Assembly (NCBI GenBank): GCA_027003085.1
Contig: JALWYR010000159.1
Location: 1 to 5,139, forward strand
Reading direction: 5' to 3'
Length of the DNA: 5,139 nt
Source of the DNA: Flavobacteriales bacterium
Lineage (GTDB): Bacteria; Bacteroidota; Bacteroidia; Flavobacteriales; Flavobacteriaceae
Made by a program: the position numbers and the translations under genes. Numbering within the stretch: the stretch's first letter is position 1; every line of letters starts with the position of its first letter. Shown here piece after piece: positions 1 to 4,293 of the stretch. The notes under the pieces are model-generated. The model was given only the letters and a program-made list of their open reading frames with translations, searched no databases and was not told the DNA's origin.

Positions 1-121
1 ATTTTTTTTCGTCGGCAAGCAGCGGCGGAATCCAATGCGGGTCGTTGGCATACAGCCGGTAGGGCAGGCGGATAAATTGTTTCAGTTGCTTGGGCGTAGC
101 AACTTCTTGAACGTTTATCAT
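1..121 (-). CDS. N-terminal fragment of an acetyltransferase-like (GNAT-like) protein, cut by the window edge
   Basis: Reading the minus strand from the ATG at 121 gives 40 open codons beginning MINVQEVATPKQLKQFI, followed by RLPYRLYANDPHWIPPLL and then DEKK at the edge. The pattern 'F-I-(R/K)-x-P-(Y/F)-x-L-Y-x-x-(D/N)-P-x-W-(I/V)-P-P-L' resembles, from memory, the start of a family of roughly 370-residue Bacteroidota proteins usually annotated as GNAT-like N-acetyltransferases or hypothetical proteins. Only the beginning is present, so no acetyl-CoA binding motif can be seen. The start is supported by conserved-looking sequence beginning a few residues after it and by a TAAATTTG box 19 bases upstream on the same strand. 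It is divergent from apt, with the GC-rich hairpin region between. That a gene is here is fairly sure; its activity is inferred. Confidence 0.72.
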   Translation of the reverse strand, partial: MINVQEVATPKQLKQFIRLPYRLYANDPHWIPPLLADEKK

Positions 122-139
122 AGCAAAGGGATTGATTGT

Positions 140-147
140 CAAATTTA
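140..147 (-). promoter_or_regulatory. Possible Bacteroidota -7 promoter box for the leftward gene
   Basis: The minus strand reads TAAATTTG here, an exact match to the TAnnTTTG -7 element of Bacteroidota. It would start transcription near 133-135, leaving a leader of about a dozen bases before the ATG at 121. I find no TTG/TTTG -33 element at the usual distance upstream, so this rests on one short motif. Confidence 0.33.
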
Positions 148-184
148 CGATTTTTGCTTCATCCTGTGGGGGTGGTAATTTTCA

Positions 185-200
185 TGGCGCCCCGGCGCCA
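185..200. repeat. Short perfect inverted repeat
   Basis: Arms TGGCGC (185-190) and GCGCCA (195-200) pair perfectly over 6 bp around a CCCG loop. It is followed at once by the 10-base palindrome CGGGGCCCCG (206-215). It marks the left end of the hairpin field. Confidence 0.6.
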
Positions 201-212
201 GGTTTCGGGGCC

Positions 213-238
213 CCGCCGGCGGGCGGAGCCCGCGGCGG
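213..238. repeat. 11-bp hairpin with GGA loop
   Basis: GCGGGC (219-224) pairs with GCCCGC (228-233) around GGA. After one unpaired G at 218, CCGCC (213-217) pairs with GGCGG (234-238). The total is 11 G-C pairs with one bulge. Confidence 0.65.
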
Positions 239-269
239 CCGGACGGACGTTGGAACGGGATTTATCGAC

Positions 270-302
270 GCCCCGGCCCGCGGCGAAGCCGCTGGCCGGG
301 GC
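270..302. repeat. Long GC hairpin with GAA loop
   Basis: GCCCCGGCC (270-278) pairs perfectly with GGCCGGGGC (294-302). After one C/T mismatch (279/293), GCGGC (280-284) pairs with GCCGC (288-292) around GAA. That is 14 of 15 positions paired, one of the strongest structures in the region. Confidence 0.75.
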
Positions 303-337
303 ATTTCATTGGTTTTCAGATGGATAAGTCCGGCCGG

Positions 338-365
338 CCGCCCGGCGCCTACGGCGCTGCGGCGG
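338..365. repeat. 12-bp hairpin with TAC loop
   Basis: CGGCGCC (343-349) pairs with GGCGCTG (353-359), including one G-T pair, around TAC. Past a bulged C at 360, CCGCC (338-342) pairs with GGCGG (361-365). It directly follows a small palindrome, CGGCCGGCCG (331-340), which overlaps its left arm. Confidence 0.68.
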
Positions 366-372
366 GGCATCG

Positions 373-393
373 TCCGTTGCTTCAAGCGACGGA
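373..393. repeat. Near-perfect hairpin
   Basis: TCCGTTGC (373-380) pairs with GCGACGGA (386-393) over 8 bp with one T-G pair, around TTCAA. The loop bases can extend the dyad symmetry to 10 positions per arm in DNA. Confidence 0.6.
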
Positions 394-469
394 GCGCTTT
401 CGCACCGGCCGCCCCGAAATCCGTCGCCGTCGGGCTGTCCGCTTATATTCGCCTCGCCCTGCTCTTGGC

Positions 470-482
470 CCGCGATGCGCGG
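470..482. repeat. Small 5-bp hairpin with ATG loop
   Basis: CCGCG (470-474) and CGCGG (478-482) pair around ATG. In such GC-rich sequence a 5-bp stem may be chance; it is listed because of the three-base loop shared with its neighbours. Confidence 0.35.
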
Positions 483-508
483 CGGTGCGGCTTCCCACTG
501 TCAGTCAC

Positions 509-522
509 CCCGCCGCGGCGGG
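509..522. repeat. 14-base perfect palindrome
   Basis: CCCGCCGCGGCGGG is its own reverse complement, with no central loop. It could be a dyad site in DNA, or a dimeric pairing site in RNA. GC bias raises the chance expectation. Confidence 0.5.
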
Positions 523-573
523 CCGGCGGCAGGGCGTCGGCTCATACCGCTCCCATCCCTGGCGCTTGGACTC

Positions 574-589
574 GGGCGGCAAGCCGCCC
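574..589. repeat. 7-bp hairpin around AA
   Basis: GGGCGGC (574-580) and GCCGCCC (583-589) are perfect inverted copies separated by AA. As a hairpin it would form 6 pairs with a four-base loop. Confidence 0.55.
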
Positions 590-590
590 T

Positions 591-635
591 CGAATAATGA
601 ACACCGAATAAATGATTTGCGATTGGCGATTTGCG
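591..635 (+). repeat. Two pairs of short direct repeats in an AT-rich pocket
   Basis: CGAATAATGA (591-600) recurs as CGAATAAATGA (605-615), differing by one added A. GATTTGCG (614-621) recurs exactly at 628-635. The pocket is AT-rich and divides the hairpin field in two. The copies are short, so the pairing could be coincidental. Confidence 0.4.
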
Positions 636-657
636 TTCTCCTACTGCAAACATTGAA

Positions 658-682
658 GGCGAAACCGCTTTGCGGGTTCGCC
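658..682. repeat. 11-position hairpin with TTT loop
   Basis: GGCGAAACCGC (658-668) pairs with GCGGGTTCGCC (672-682) at 10 of 11 positions around TTT. It stands alone, next to an AT-rich pocket, and is therefore less easily explained by composition than the purely G/C stems. Confidence 0.7.
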
Positions 683-691
683 GTACCCCGA

Positions 692-708
692 GGAGACCGA
701 AGGGCTCC
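692..708. repeat. 7-position hairpin with GAA loop
   Basis: GGAGACC (692-698) and GGGCTCC (702-708) pair at 6 of 7 positions around GAA, the same loop as the hairpins at 270-302 and 974-990. Confidence 0.5.
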
Positions 709-734
709 GAGGGCCGCAAGGAGACACCGCAGAT

Positions 735-777
735 GGCTCCGCAGCTTGCGAAGGCAGACCGCAGGGCTGCCGGAGCC
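735..777. repeat. 11-bp stem with a 20-base loop
   Basis: GGCTCCG (735-741) pairs with CGGAGCC (771-777). Past one bulged C at 770, CAGC (742-745) pairs with GCTG (766-769). The enclosed loop spans 746-765. It has the largest loop in the region and looks more like an RNA stem-loop than a simple palindrome. Confidence 0.6.
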
Positions 778-793
778 GCGGAACAAGACTAAG

Positions 794-820
794 GGCGCCG
801 GCGCCGCGCCGGAGGCGCGG
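794..820. repeat. 12-base palindrome joined to a 7-bp hairpin with GGA loop
   Basis: GGCGCCGGCGCC (794-805) is a perfect palindrome. It overlaps by two bases the hairpin CCGCGCC (804-810), GGA, GGCGCGG (814-820), which is a perfect 7-bp stem with the same GGA loop as the hairpin at 213-238. Confidence 0.55.
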
Positions 821-824
821 GCCG

Positions 825-919
825 GGCGGCGCAAAAAACATTGAATTTTTGCGGCCCTGACGTAAAAAAATTACCAAAACCCGAATCGAAGCATCGGCCG
901 ACTAATTTTTTGCGCCGCC
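825..919. repeat. 14-bp perfect inverted repeat enclosing a 67-base AT-rich core
   Basis: GGCGGCGCAAAAAA (825-838) is the exact reverse complement of TTTTTTGCGCCGCC (906-919). Inside, CGCAAAAA (830-837) can instead pair with TTTTTGCG (846-853) around 8 bases. The core 839-905 is distinctly more AT-rich than its flanks and holds no open frame of note. The arms resemble the termini of a miniature element, but I see no flanking target duplication and no family I can name. The right arm also takes part in the hairpin at 914-950, so the two folds exclude each other. Confidence 0.6.
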
Positions 920-950
920 GGCAGCGGAATTTCATTCCGCCGCCGGCGCC
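914..950. repeat. Strong 15-of-17 hairpin with TTC loop (GAA on the minus strand)
   Basis: Positions 914-930 and 934-950 pair at 15 of 17 positions around TTC. The inner part GCGGAAT/ATTCCGC is perfect over 7 bp; the mismatches are at 923/941 and 915/949. It lies about 130 bases before the apt start. A run of six T precedes it on the plus strand but none follows, so it does not look like a terminator in either direction. GCCCTGACG at its right edge (948-956) also occurs at 854-862. Confidence 0.72.
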
Positions 951-973
951 CTGACGGCTTGTGGAGCCGCGTA

Positions 974-990
974 GAAGCCCGAAGGGCTTC
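974..990. repeat. Perfect 7-bp hairpin with GAA loop
   Basis: GAAGCCC (974-980) and GGGCTTC (984-990) pair perfectly around GAA. It is the last hairpin before apt, whose ATG is 88 bases further on. No T run follows, so an intrinsic terminator is unlikely. Confidence 0.65.
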
Positions 991-1043
991 GGAGCGCCGG
1001 AAAAAAATGAATTTTCATACATCCTGTTCCCGCTGAATTTTAC

Positions 1044-1051
1044 TAAATTTA
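1044..1051 (+). promoter_or_regulatory. Weak candidate -7 promoter box for apt
   Basis: TAAATTTA matches the Bacteroidota TAnnTTTG box at all but its last base and would place the transcription start near 1057, about 20 bases before the apt ATG. I see no convincing -33 element. The area 1001-1077 is AT-richer than the hairpin field before it, as expected of a promoter. Confidence 0.22.
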
Positions 1052-1077
1052 TGCCTTGGTTTGCAAATCATAGCCCC

Positions 1078-1596
1078 ATGAAAGATATCATTGAAAAATA
1101 TATCCGGAACGTCCCCGATTTTCCCAAACCGGGCATTATGTTCAAGGATATAACCCCCTTGCTGGCCGAACCACGGATTATGCAACTCACACTCAACGAG
1201 CTGCTTCGGCTCGTTCCGCGCAAGGTGGACAAAGTGGTGGGTATCGAGGCGCGCGGTTTTATTTTCGGAACGCTGTTGGCCGAACATTTGAACGCCGGCT
1301 TTATTCCCATCCGCAAGCCGGGAAAACTGCCTTTCGATACTCATACCCAATCTTATGCCCTGGAATATGGCACCGACAGCATCGAAATGCATGTTGACGC
1401 CATCGTACCCGGCGAAAAAGTGCTCATCCATGACGACGTGCTGGCTACGGGCGGAACCGCATTGGCTGCCGCCAAACTGGTGGAAAAGGCCGGCGGTGAG
1501 GTAGTAATGGTCAATTTTTTGTTGGAACTGGCCTTTTTGAAGGGACGGGAAAAGCTGAAAAACTATCCCGTTTCGTCTCTTCTGCGTTACGAATGA
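1078..1596 (+). CDS. apt: Adenine phosphoribosyltransferase
   Basis: The 172-residue product matches the usual family length. It catalyses adenine + PRPP to AMP + diphosphate, a one-step cytoplasmic purine salvage reaction; family members act as dimers. Visible motifs in order: PDFPKPGIMFKDITPLL (residues 13-29), GIEARGF (55-61), the flexible-loop region IPIRKPGKLP (76-85), YALEYGTDSIE (93-103) and the PRPP-binding signature VLIHDDVLATGGT (115-127). The frame is open upstream to 961, and an ATG at 1051 is possible, but the extra residues resemble nothing in the family, whereas the ATG at 1078 puts the conserved IPDFPKPG-like motif at its normal distance from the N-terminus. There is no Shine-Dalgarno site, as is common in Bacteroidota. 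It opens the plus-strand gene run; the next gene starts 37 bases after its stop. Confidence 0.97.
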   Translation: MKDIIEKYIRNVPDFPKPGIMFKDITPLLAEPRIMQLTLNELLRLVPRKVDKVVGIEARGFIFGTLLAEHLNAGFIPIRKPGKLPFDTHTQSYALEYGTDSIEMHVDAIVPGEKVLIHDDVLATGGTALAAAKLVEKAGGEVVMVNFLLELAFLKGREKLKNYPVSSLLRYE

Positions 1597-1633
1597 TTAA
1601 ACGAAAATCCTTAACATTGCAAAAACACTCCCC

Positions 1634-2248
1634 ATGCATATTGCCATAGCCGGAAACATCGGAGCGGGGAAAACCACCCTGACCCGGCTCCTGTCCAAAC
1701 ACCTGAAAATGGAACCGCATTTCGAAACGGTGGATGATAACCCCTACCTGGAAGATTTTTATACCGATATGCGGCGCTGGTCGTTTCACCTGCAAGTATA
1801 TTTCCTGAACAACCGTTTCCGGCAAATCCTCGAAATACGCCGGAAGAACAAAGATATTATCCAAGACCGCACCATCTACGAAGACCGCTATATTTTTGCC
1901 GCCAACCTGCACGATATGGGACTGATGTCGTCCCGTGATTTCGAAAACTACACCTCGCTTTTCGACCTGATGGAACTCCTTGTCAGTCCGCCCGATTTGC
2001 TCATCTACCTGCGGGCCAGCGTGCCTACCCTGGTCAAACAAATCCATACCCGCGGACGCGAATACGAGAAAAACATCAACATCGAATACCTGAGCAAACT
2101 CAACGAACGCTACGAGGATTGGATAAAAAATTACGACAAAGGAAAATTGCTCATTGTCAATGTGGATAATTTGGATTTTGTCAACAACCCCGAGGATTTG
2201 GGTTTTGTGTTCGAAAAGGTGGAGGCTAACATTCACGGACTTTTTTGA
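1634..2248 (+). CDS. Deoxynucleoside kinase (deoxyadenosine/deoxyguanosine kinase family)
   Basis: The 204-residue protein belongs to the dNK/dGK-dAK family, which transfers phosphate from ATP to the 5'-hydroxyl of purine deoxynucleosides for dNTP salvage in the cytoplasm. The P-loop is GNIGAGKT (7-14). The substrate-side segment WSFHLQVYFLNNRF (49-62) carries the conserved Gln, and DRTIYEDRYIF (78-88) is the family's (D/E)R(S/T)-x-x-E-D motif with the catalytic-base region. YLRAS (125-129) precedes the lid segment TRGREYE (139-145), whose arginines close over ATP. Length and end (HGLF) agree with Bacteroidota homologues. The ATG immediately precedes the first beta strand, so the start is secure. 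TAACATTG at 1612-1619 is one base off a -7 box, so an internal promoter is possible. The next gene begins two bases after its TGA. Whether it prefers dAdo or dGuo cannot be read here. Confidence 0.95.
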   Translation: MHIAIAGNIGAGKTTLTRLLSKHLKMEPHFETVDDNPYLEDFYTDMRRWSFHLQVYFLNNRFRQILEIRRKNKDIIQDRTIYEDRYIFAANLHDMGLMSSRDFENYTSLFDLMELLVSPPDLLIYLRASVPTLVKQIHTRGREYEKNINIEYLSKLNERYEDWIKNYDKGKLLIVNVDNLDFVNNPEDLGFVFEKVEANIHGLF

Positions 2249-2250
2249 CT

Positions 2251-2472
2251 ATGATACGCCGCATATTGATCGGGCTTTTGGTCGTCGAAGCCGTTTTACT
2301 GGGCACCGGTCTTTACCGGCAATGGACACATAGGCAGGAATACGATGTTTTCCTGGGTGTTTTTACCTTGATTTTCTTTTTGGTTATCATACCGCTTTTC
2401 CTTTATTGGCGTTTGAAAGACAAAGATTTATCCCGCTACCAATGGAAAAATCCACGCAAAAAGAACCCGTAA
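2251..2472 (+). CDS. Small two-helix membrane protein of unknown function
   Basis: The 73-residue product begins MIRRILIGLL. A first hydrophobic segment spans about residues 4-21 and a second about 34-53, joined by a short polar stretch (RQWTHRQEYD). The tail LKDKDLSRYQWKNPRKKNP is strongly basic and is probably cytoplasmic by the positive-inside rule. The 'YWRLKDKDL' segment resembles small unnamed membrane proteins I have seen in Bacteroidota, but I cannot name a family or function. A TTG at 2245 would overlap the kinase stop; the ATG at 2251, two bases after that stop, is the better start. Its last 31 bases overlap the beginning of cinA in another frame, suggesting translational coupling. 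Kinase, this gene and cinA are almost certainly co-transcribed. Confidence 0.8.
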   Translation: MIRRILIGLLVVEAVLLGTGLYRQWTHRQEYDVFLGVFTLIFFLVIIPLFLYWRLKDKDLSRYQWKNPRKKNP

Positions 2473-3728
2473 AATCCGCCGTGCTGAGCATAGGCGACGA
2501 AATTCTCATAGGTCAAATCGTCAATACTAATGCCGCCTGGATTTCGGGCCGGCTGACCGATTTGGGTTTCGACAACCGGATGATACTCACCGTGGGCGAC
2601 ACGCCCGAAGCCATTACCGACGGGTTGGACATTACGGGCCGGCATGCCGGGCTGATCATTGTAACCGGCGGGTTGGGCCCCACGGCCGATGATTTGACCC
2701 GCGAAACCATTGCGCGTTTTTTCGGACGGCCCTTGGAATACCGGCCCGAGGTGGAAGCACACATCCGCAAGCTGTTTGCCCGGATGAACTATCCGTTTAC
2801 CGACAACAACAAATCCCAAGCCATGGTGCCCCGTGGCACGGAGATTTTGCCTAACTTCTATGGCACTGCACCAGGCATGTGGATCGAGCACAAGGGTAAA
2901 ATTTATGTTTTCCTGCCCGGTGTGCCCTTCGAAATGAAACATATTTTTACCGAAGAACTGGTACCCCGGCTCAAAGAACGCTTCCGGCAACCCGCCTTGG
3001 TGCGCAAAACGGTGGCGGTTTACGGCATTGGCGAAAGCTTGCTTGCCCACCGCTTGAAGGATTGGGAGGCCGGATTGCCGCCCGAGGTTCATTTGGCCTA
3101 TTTACCTTCGCCCAAACGCATACGGCTTCGCCTGCAAATGCGCAGCGAGCGCCCCGAAGAGGCACGTCGCATCATTGACGGGCAAATCGAAAAACTACGT
3201 GCCGCCATTCCCGACCTGACCATCACTGTGGACACCGAAGATTTGGCGCCGGTGGTTCACCGCAGGTTAAAAGAAGCCGGACAAAGTCTGGCTGTGGCCG
3301 AAAGTTGTACGGGCGGACATGTGATGGCGGCCCTGGTGGATATACCCGGTGCATCCAAATTCCTCAAAGGTGGCGTGGTGGCCTATGCGGTGGACATCAA
3401 GGAAAAGGTTTTGGGCGTGGAGCCCGCACTGGTCGAAAAATACAGCGTGGTAAGCGAACCCGTGGCCCGTGCCATGGCCGAAGGTGTACGCCGGCTTTTT
3501 GGCACCGATTGGGCAGTGGCCACCACCGGAAACGCCGGTCCCGACAAAGGGCAGTCGGATGCTCGTGTGGGCACTTGTGTGATAGCCATCGCCGGCCCCA
3601 AAGGTAGTTTTGCCCATACTTTTTTGTTCGGGCAACCCCGCGAAAAGGCCATTCAACGAACTATGTCCAAGGCCTATGAATTGTTGTTGGGAGCAGTGGA
3701 AGGGAAAGAATCCGATTTAGATCGGTAA
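2442..3728 (+). CDS. cinA: CinA family protein: MoaB-like domain fused to nicotinamide-nucleotide amidase domain
   Basis: The 428-residue protein has both parts of full-length CinA. The N-terminal molybdopterin-binding-like (COG1058) domain carries SIGDEILIGQIVNTN (16-30), TGGLGPTADDLTRE (75-88) and LPGVPFEM (158-165). A linker region spans roughly 180-265. The C-terminal amidase domain (PncC type) carries AVAESCTGG (284-292) with the presumed nucleophile Ser288, then GGVVAYAVDIKEKVLGV (310-326) with the presumed catalytic Tyr315 and a following Lys, and TTGNAGP (361-367). The family deamidates NMN to nicotinate mononucleotide in pyridine nucleotide recycling; some members also have ADP-ribose pyrophosphatase activity in the first domain. 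The name refers to competence induction in Gram-positives, which need not apply here. The ATG at 2442 leaves ten residues before the first strand. An upstream ATG at 2406 lies fully inside the preceding gene and adds sequence unlike the family. Confidence 0.95.
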   Translation: MEKSTQKEPVKSAVLSIGDEILIGQIVNTNAAWISGRLTDLGFDNRMILTVGDTPEAITDGLDITGRHAGLIIVTGGLGPTADDLTRETIARFFGRPLEYRPEVEAHIRKLFARMNYPFTDNNKSQAMVPRGTEILPNFYGTAPGMWIEHKGKIYVFLPGVPFEMKHIFTEELVPRLKERFRQPALVRKTVAVYGIGESLLAHRLKDWEAGLPPEVHLAYLPSPKRIRLRLQMRSERPEEARRIIDGQIEKLRAAIPDLTITVDTEDLAPVVHRRLKEAGQSLAVAESCTGGHVMAALVDIPGASKFLKGGVVAYAVDIKEKVLGVEPALVEKYSVVSEPVARAMAEGVRRLFGTDWAVATTGNAGPDKGQSDARVGTCVIAIAGPKGSFAHTFLFGQPREKAIQRTMSKAYELLLGAVEGKESDLDR

Positions 3729-3854
3729 GGGATTTTTTATGACGGCACGGTCCGGTGGCCTATGTGTTGTTTAAGGTCGGATTTGGTGTTTTGTAGAATG
3801 AACTTGAAAAAGGGCATAATTCAGAGACAAATAGCACTGCACATATATTAGACC

Positions 3855-4253
3855 TTATTCCAAATTTTTCCATGCCGAAATTTTGTTTTTCTTTAACTGT
3901 AAAACAACAAACAAAATAACAATACCCGATAGGCCTATCAAAGAACGGGTAAAATCAATTCCAATATTGAGCTTAATGTAAAAAATTATCAAACCCGAAA
4001 TAAGAAATCCCCAAAATCCGATTTTCTTCCACTGAAACAAAAGCAAGGCGAAAATAGCGTTTGCCACACCACATAATGCCAATAAATATATTGTGGATCT
4101 GGAAATTAGCCCTAAGGAATTTTGAACAATATAATCTACACGAGTAAGATAAAAAATTGCTGACACGGCATTTGCAGCAACTAACCATATCAGCCAGGTG
4201 GTTACGCAACCATGCCTTTGTTTTGAATCATTGATGTCTAATATGTCTTCCAT
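3855..4253 (-). CDS. AT-rich four-helix membrane protein of unknown function
   Basis: The 132-residue product starts MEDILDINDSKQRHG, a short polar N-terminus, followed by likely membrane segments at about 18-36, 53-74, 78-95 and 104-120. A conserved-looking turn FQWKKIGFWGF (73-83) lies between helices 2 and 3, and the tail is QLKKNKISAWKNLE. I recall a similar arrangement, with the KKxGFWGF turn and SAW-x-x-LE ending, in hypothetical membrane proteins of Bacteroidota, but know of no function. A TTG codon just upstream could add one residue; the ATG at 4253 is preferred. Base composition is unlike its neighbours: four 60-base lines inside it have about 27 to 43% G+C, mostly near 32%, against about 57 to 65% in two lines of leuS next door. 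It lies 20 bases after the leuS stop and converges with cinA. The composition suggests later arrival in this genome. Confidence 0.82.
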   Translation of the reverse strand: MEDILDINDSKQRHGCVTTWLIWLVAANAVSAIFYLTRVDYIVQNSLGLISRSTIYLLALCGVANAIFALLLFQWKKIGFWGFLISGLIIFYIKLNIGIDFTRSLIGLSGIVILFVVLQLKKNKISAWKNLE

Positions 4254-4265
4254 CAATGTTCAATT

Positions 4266-4293
4266 CAAAAATATTACACCACAATATTCACAA
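4266..4293 (-). promoter_or_regulatory. Candidate promoter for the AT-rich membrane gene at the end of leuS
   Basis: On the minus strand TATTTTTG (4273-4266) matches TAnnTTTG exactly, and a TTG (4293-4291) lies 17 bases upstream as a possible -33 element, slightly closer than the usual 19 or so. Transcription would begin near 4260, leaving a very short leader before the ATG at 4253. It overlaps the last codons of leuS. Motifs this AT-rich arise easily by chance in such sequence. Confidence 0.3.

Larger units (their letters stand above)
180..1000. other. GC-rich, hairpin-dense intergenic region without a credible gene
   Basis: This stretch fills most of the 956-base gap between two divergent genes. 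Counted by 60-base lines, the part from 181 to 540 has about 63 to 83% G+C, against 40 to 62% in two lines counted in apt. It contains at least a dozen short inverted repeats with 5 to 15 paired bases, many closed by three-base loops (GAA, GGA, TAC, TTT, or TTC), listed separately. Open frames exist on both strands and overlap one another, but their translations are Arg/Pro/Ala/Gly-rich, resemble no family I know, and are what GC-rich non-coding DNA produces. I looked for RNase P RNA, tmRNA, SRP RNA and tRNA signatures and saw none, and no transposase remnant. It may be an accumulation of small palindromic repeats or one or more structured RNAs. Its function is unknown. Confidence 0.7.

Noticed and set aside
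132..844. Open frames at 132-611 and 320-844 (plus) and 505-834 and 641-877 (minus) as genes
   Set aside because: They overlap one another on both strands in GC-rich DNA, translate to Arg/Pro/Ala/Gly-rich sequence with no recognisable motif, and lie over the hairpins. Few stop codons are expected at this composition.
914..990. Intrinsic terminators at the 914-950 and 974-990 hairpins
   Set aside because: Neither hairpin is followed by a T run on the plus or minus strand; the T run at 906-911 precedes the stem instead.
180..1000. RNase P RNA, tmRNA, SRP RNA or another known structured RNA in the GC-rich region
   Set aside because: I looked for their characteristic conserved stretches and did not see them. 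A covariance-model search would be decisive; a significant hit would overturn this.
180..1000. CRISPR array
   Set aside because: The inverted repeats differ in sequence and spacing. There is no identical direct repeat of 24-40 bases with regular spacers.
961..1077. N-terminal extension of Apt starting at 961 or at the ATG at 1051
   Set aside because: The added residues resemble nothing in the family, and the first 17 or so codons cover the GAA-loop hairpin and GC-rich edge. Starting at 1078 gives the usual 172-residue length.
1511..2236. 241-codon open frame antisense to the kinase gene
   Set aside because: It is the mirror of a secure kinase gene with intact motifs; its translation has no domain pattern, and its length is explained by codon bias of the sense gene.
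2436..3092. 218-codon open frame antisense to cinA, and others at 3267-3656
   Set aside because: These are shadows of cinA, whose motifs are intact over the whole length. They show no start context or family pattern.
3729..3854. Bidirectional terminator between cinA and the convergent membrane gene
   Set aside because: One would be expected here, but I find no stem of useful length followed by a T run on either strand. The T run at 3733-3738 is not preceded by a stem.
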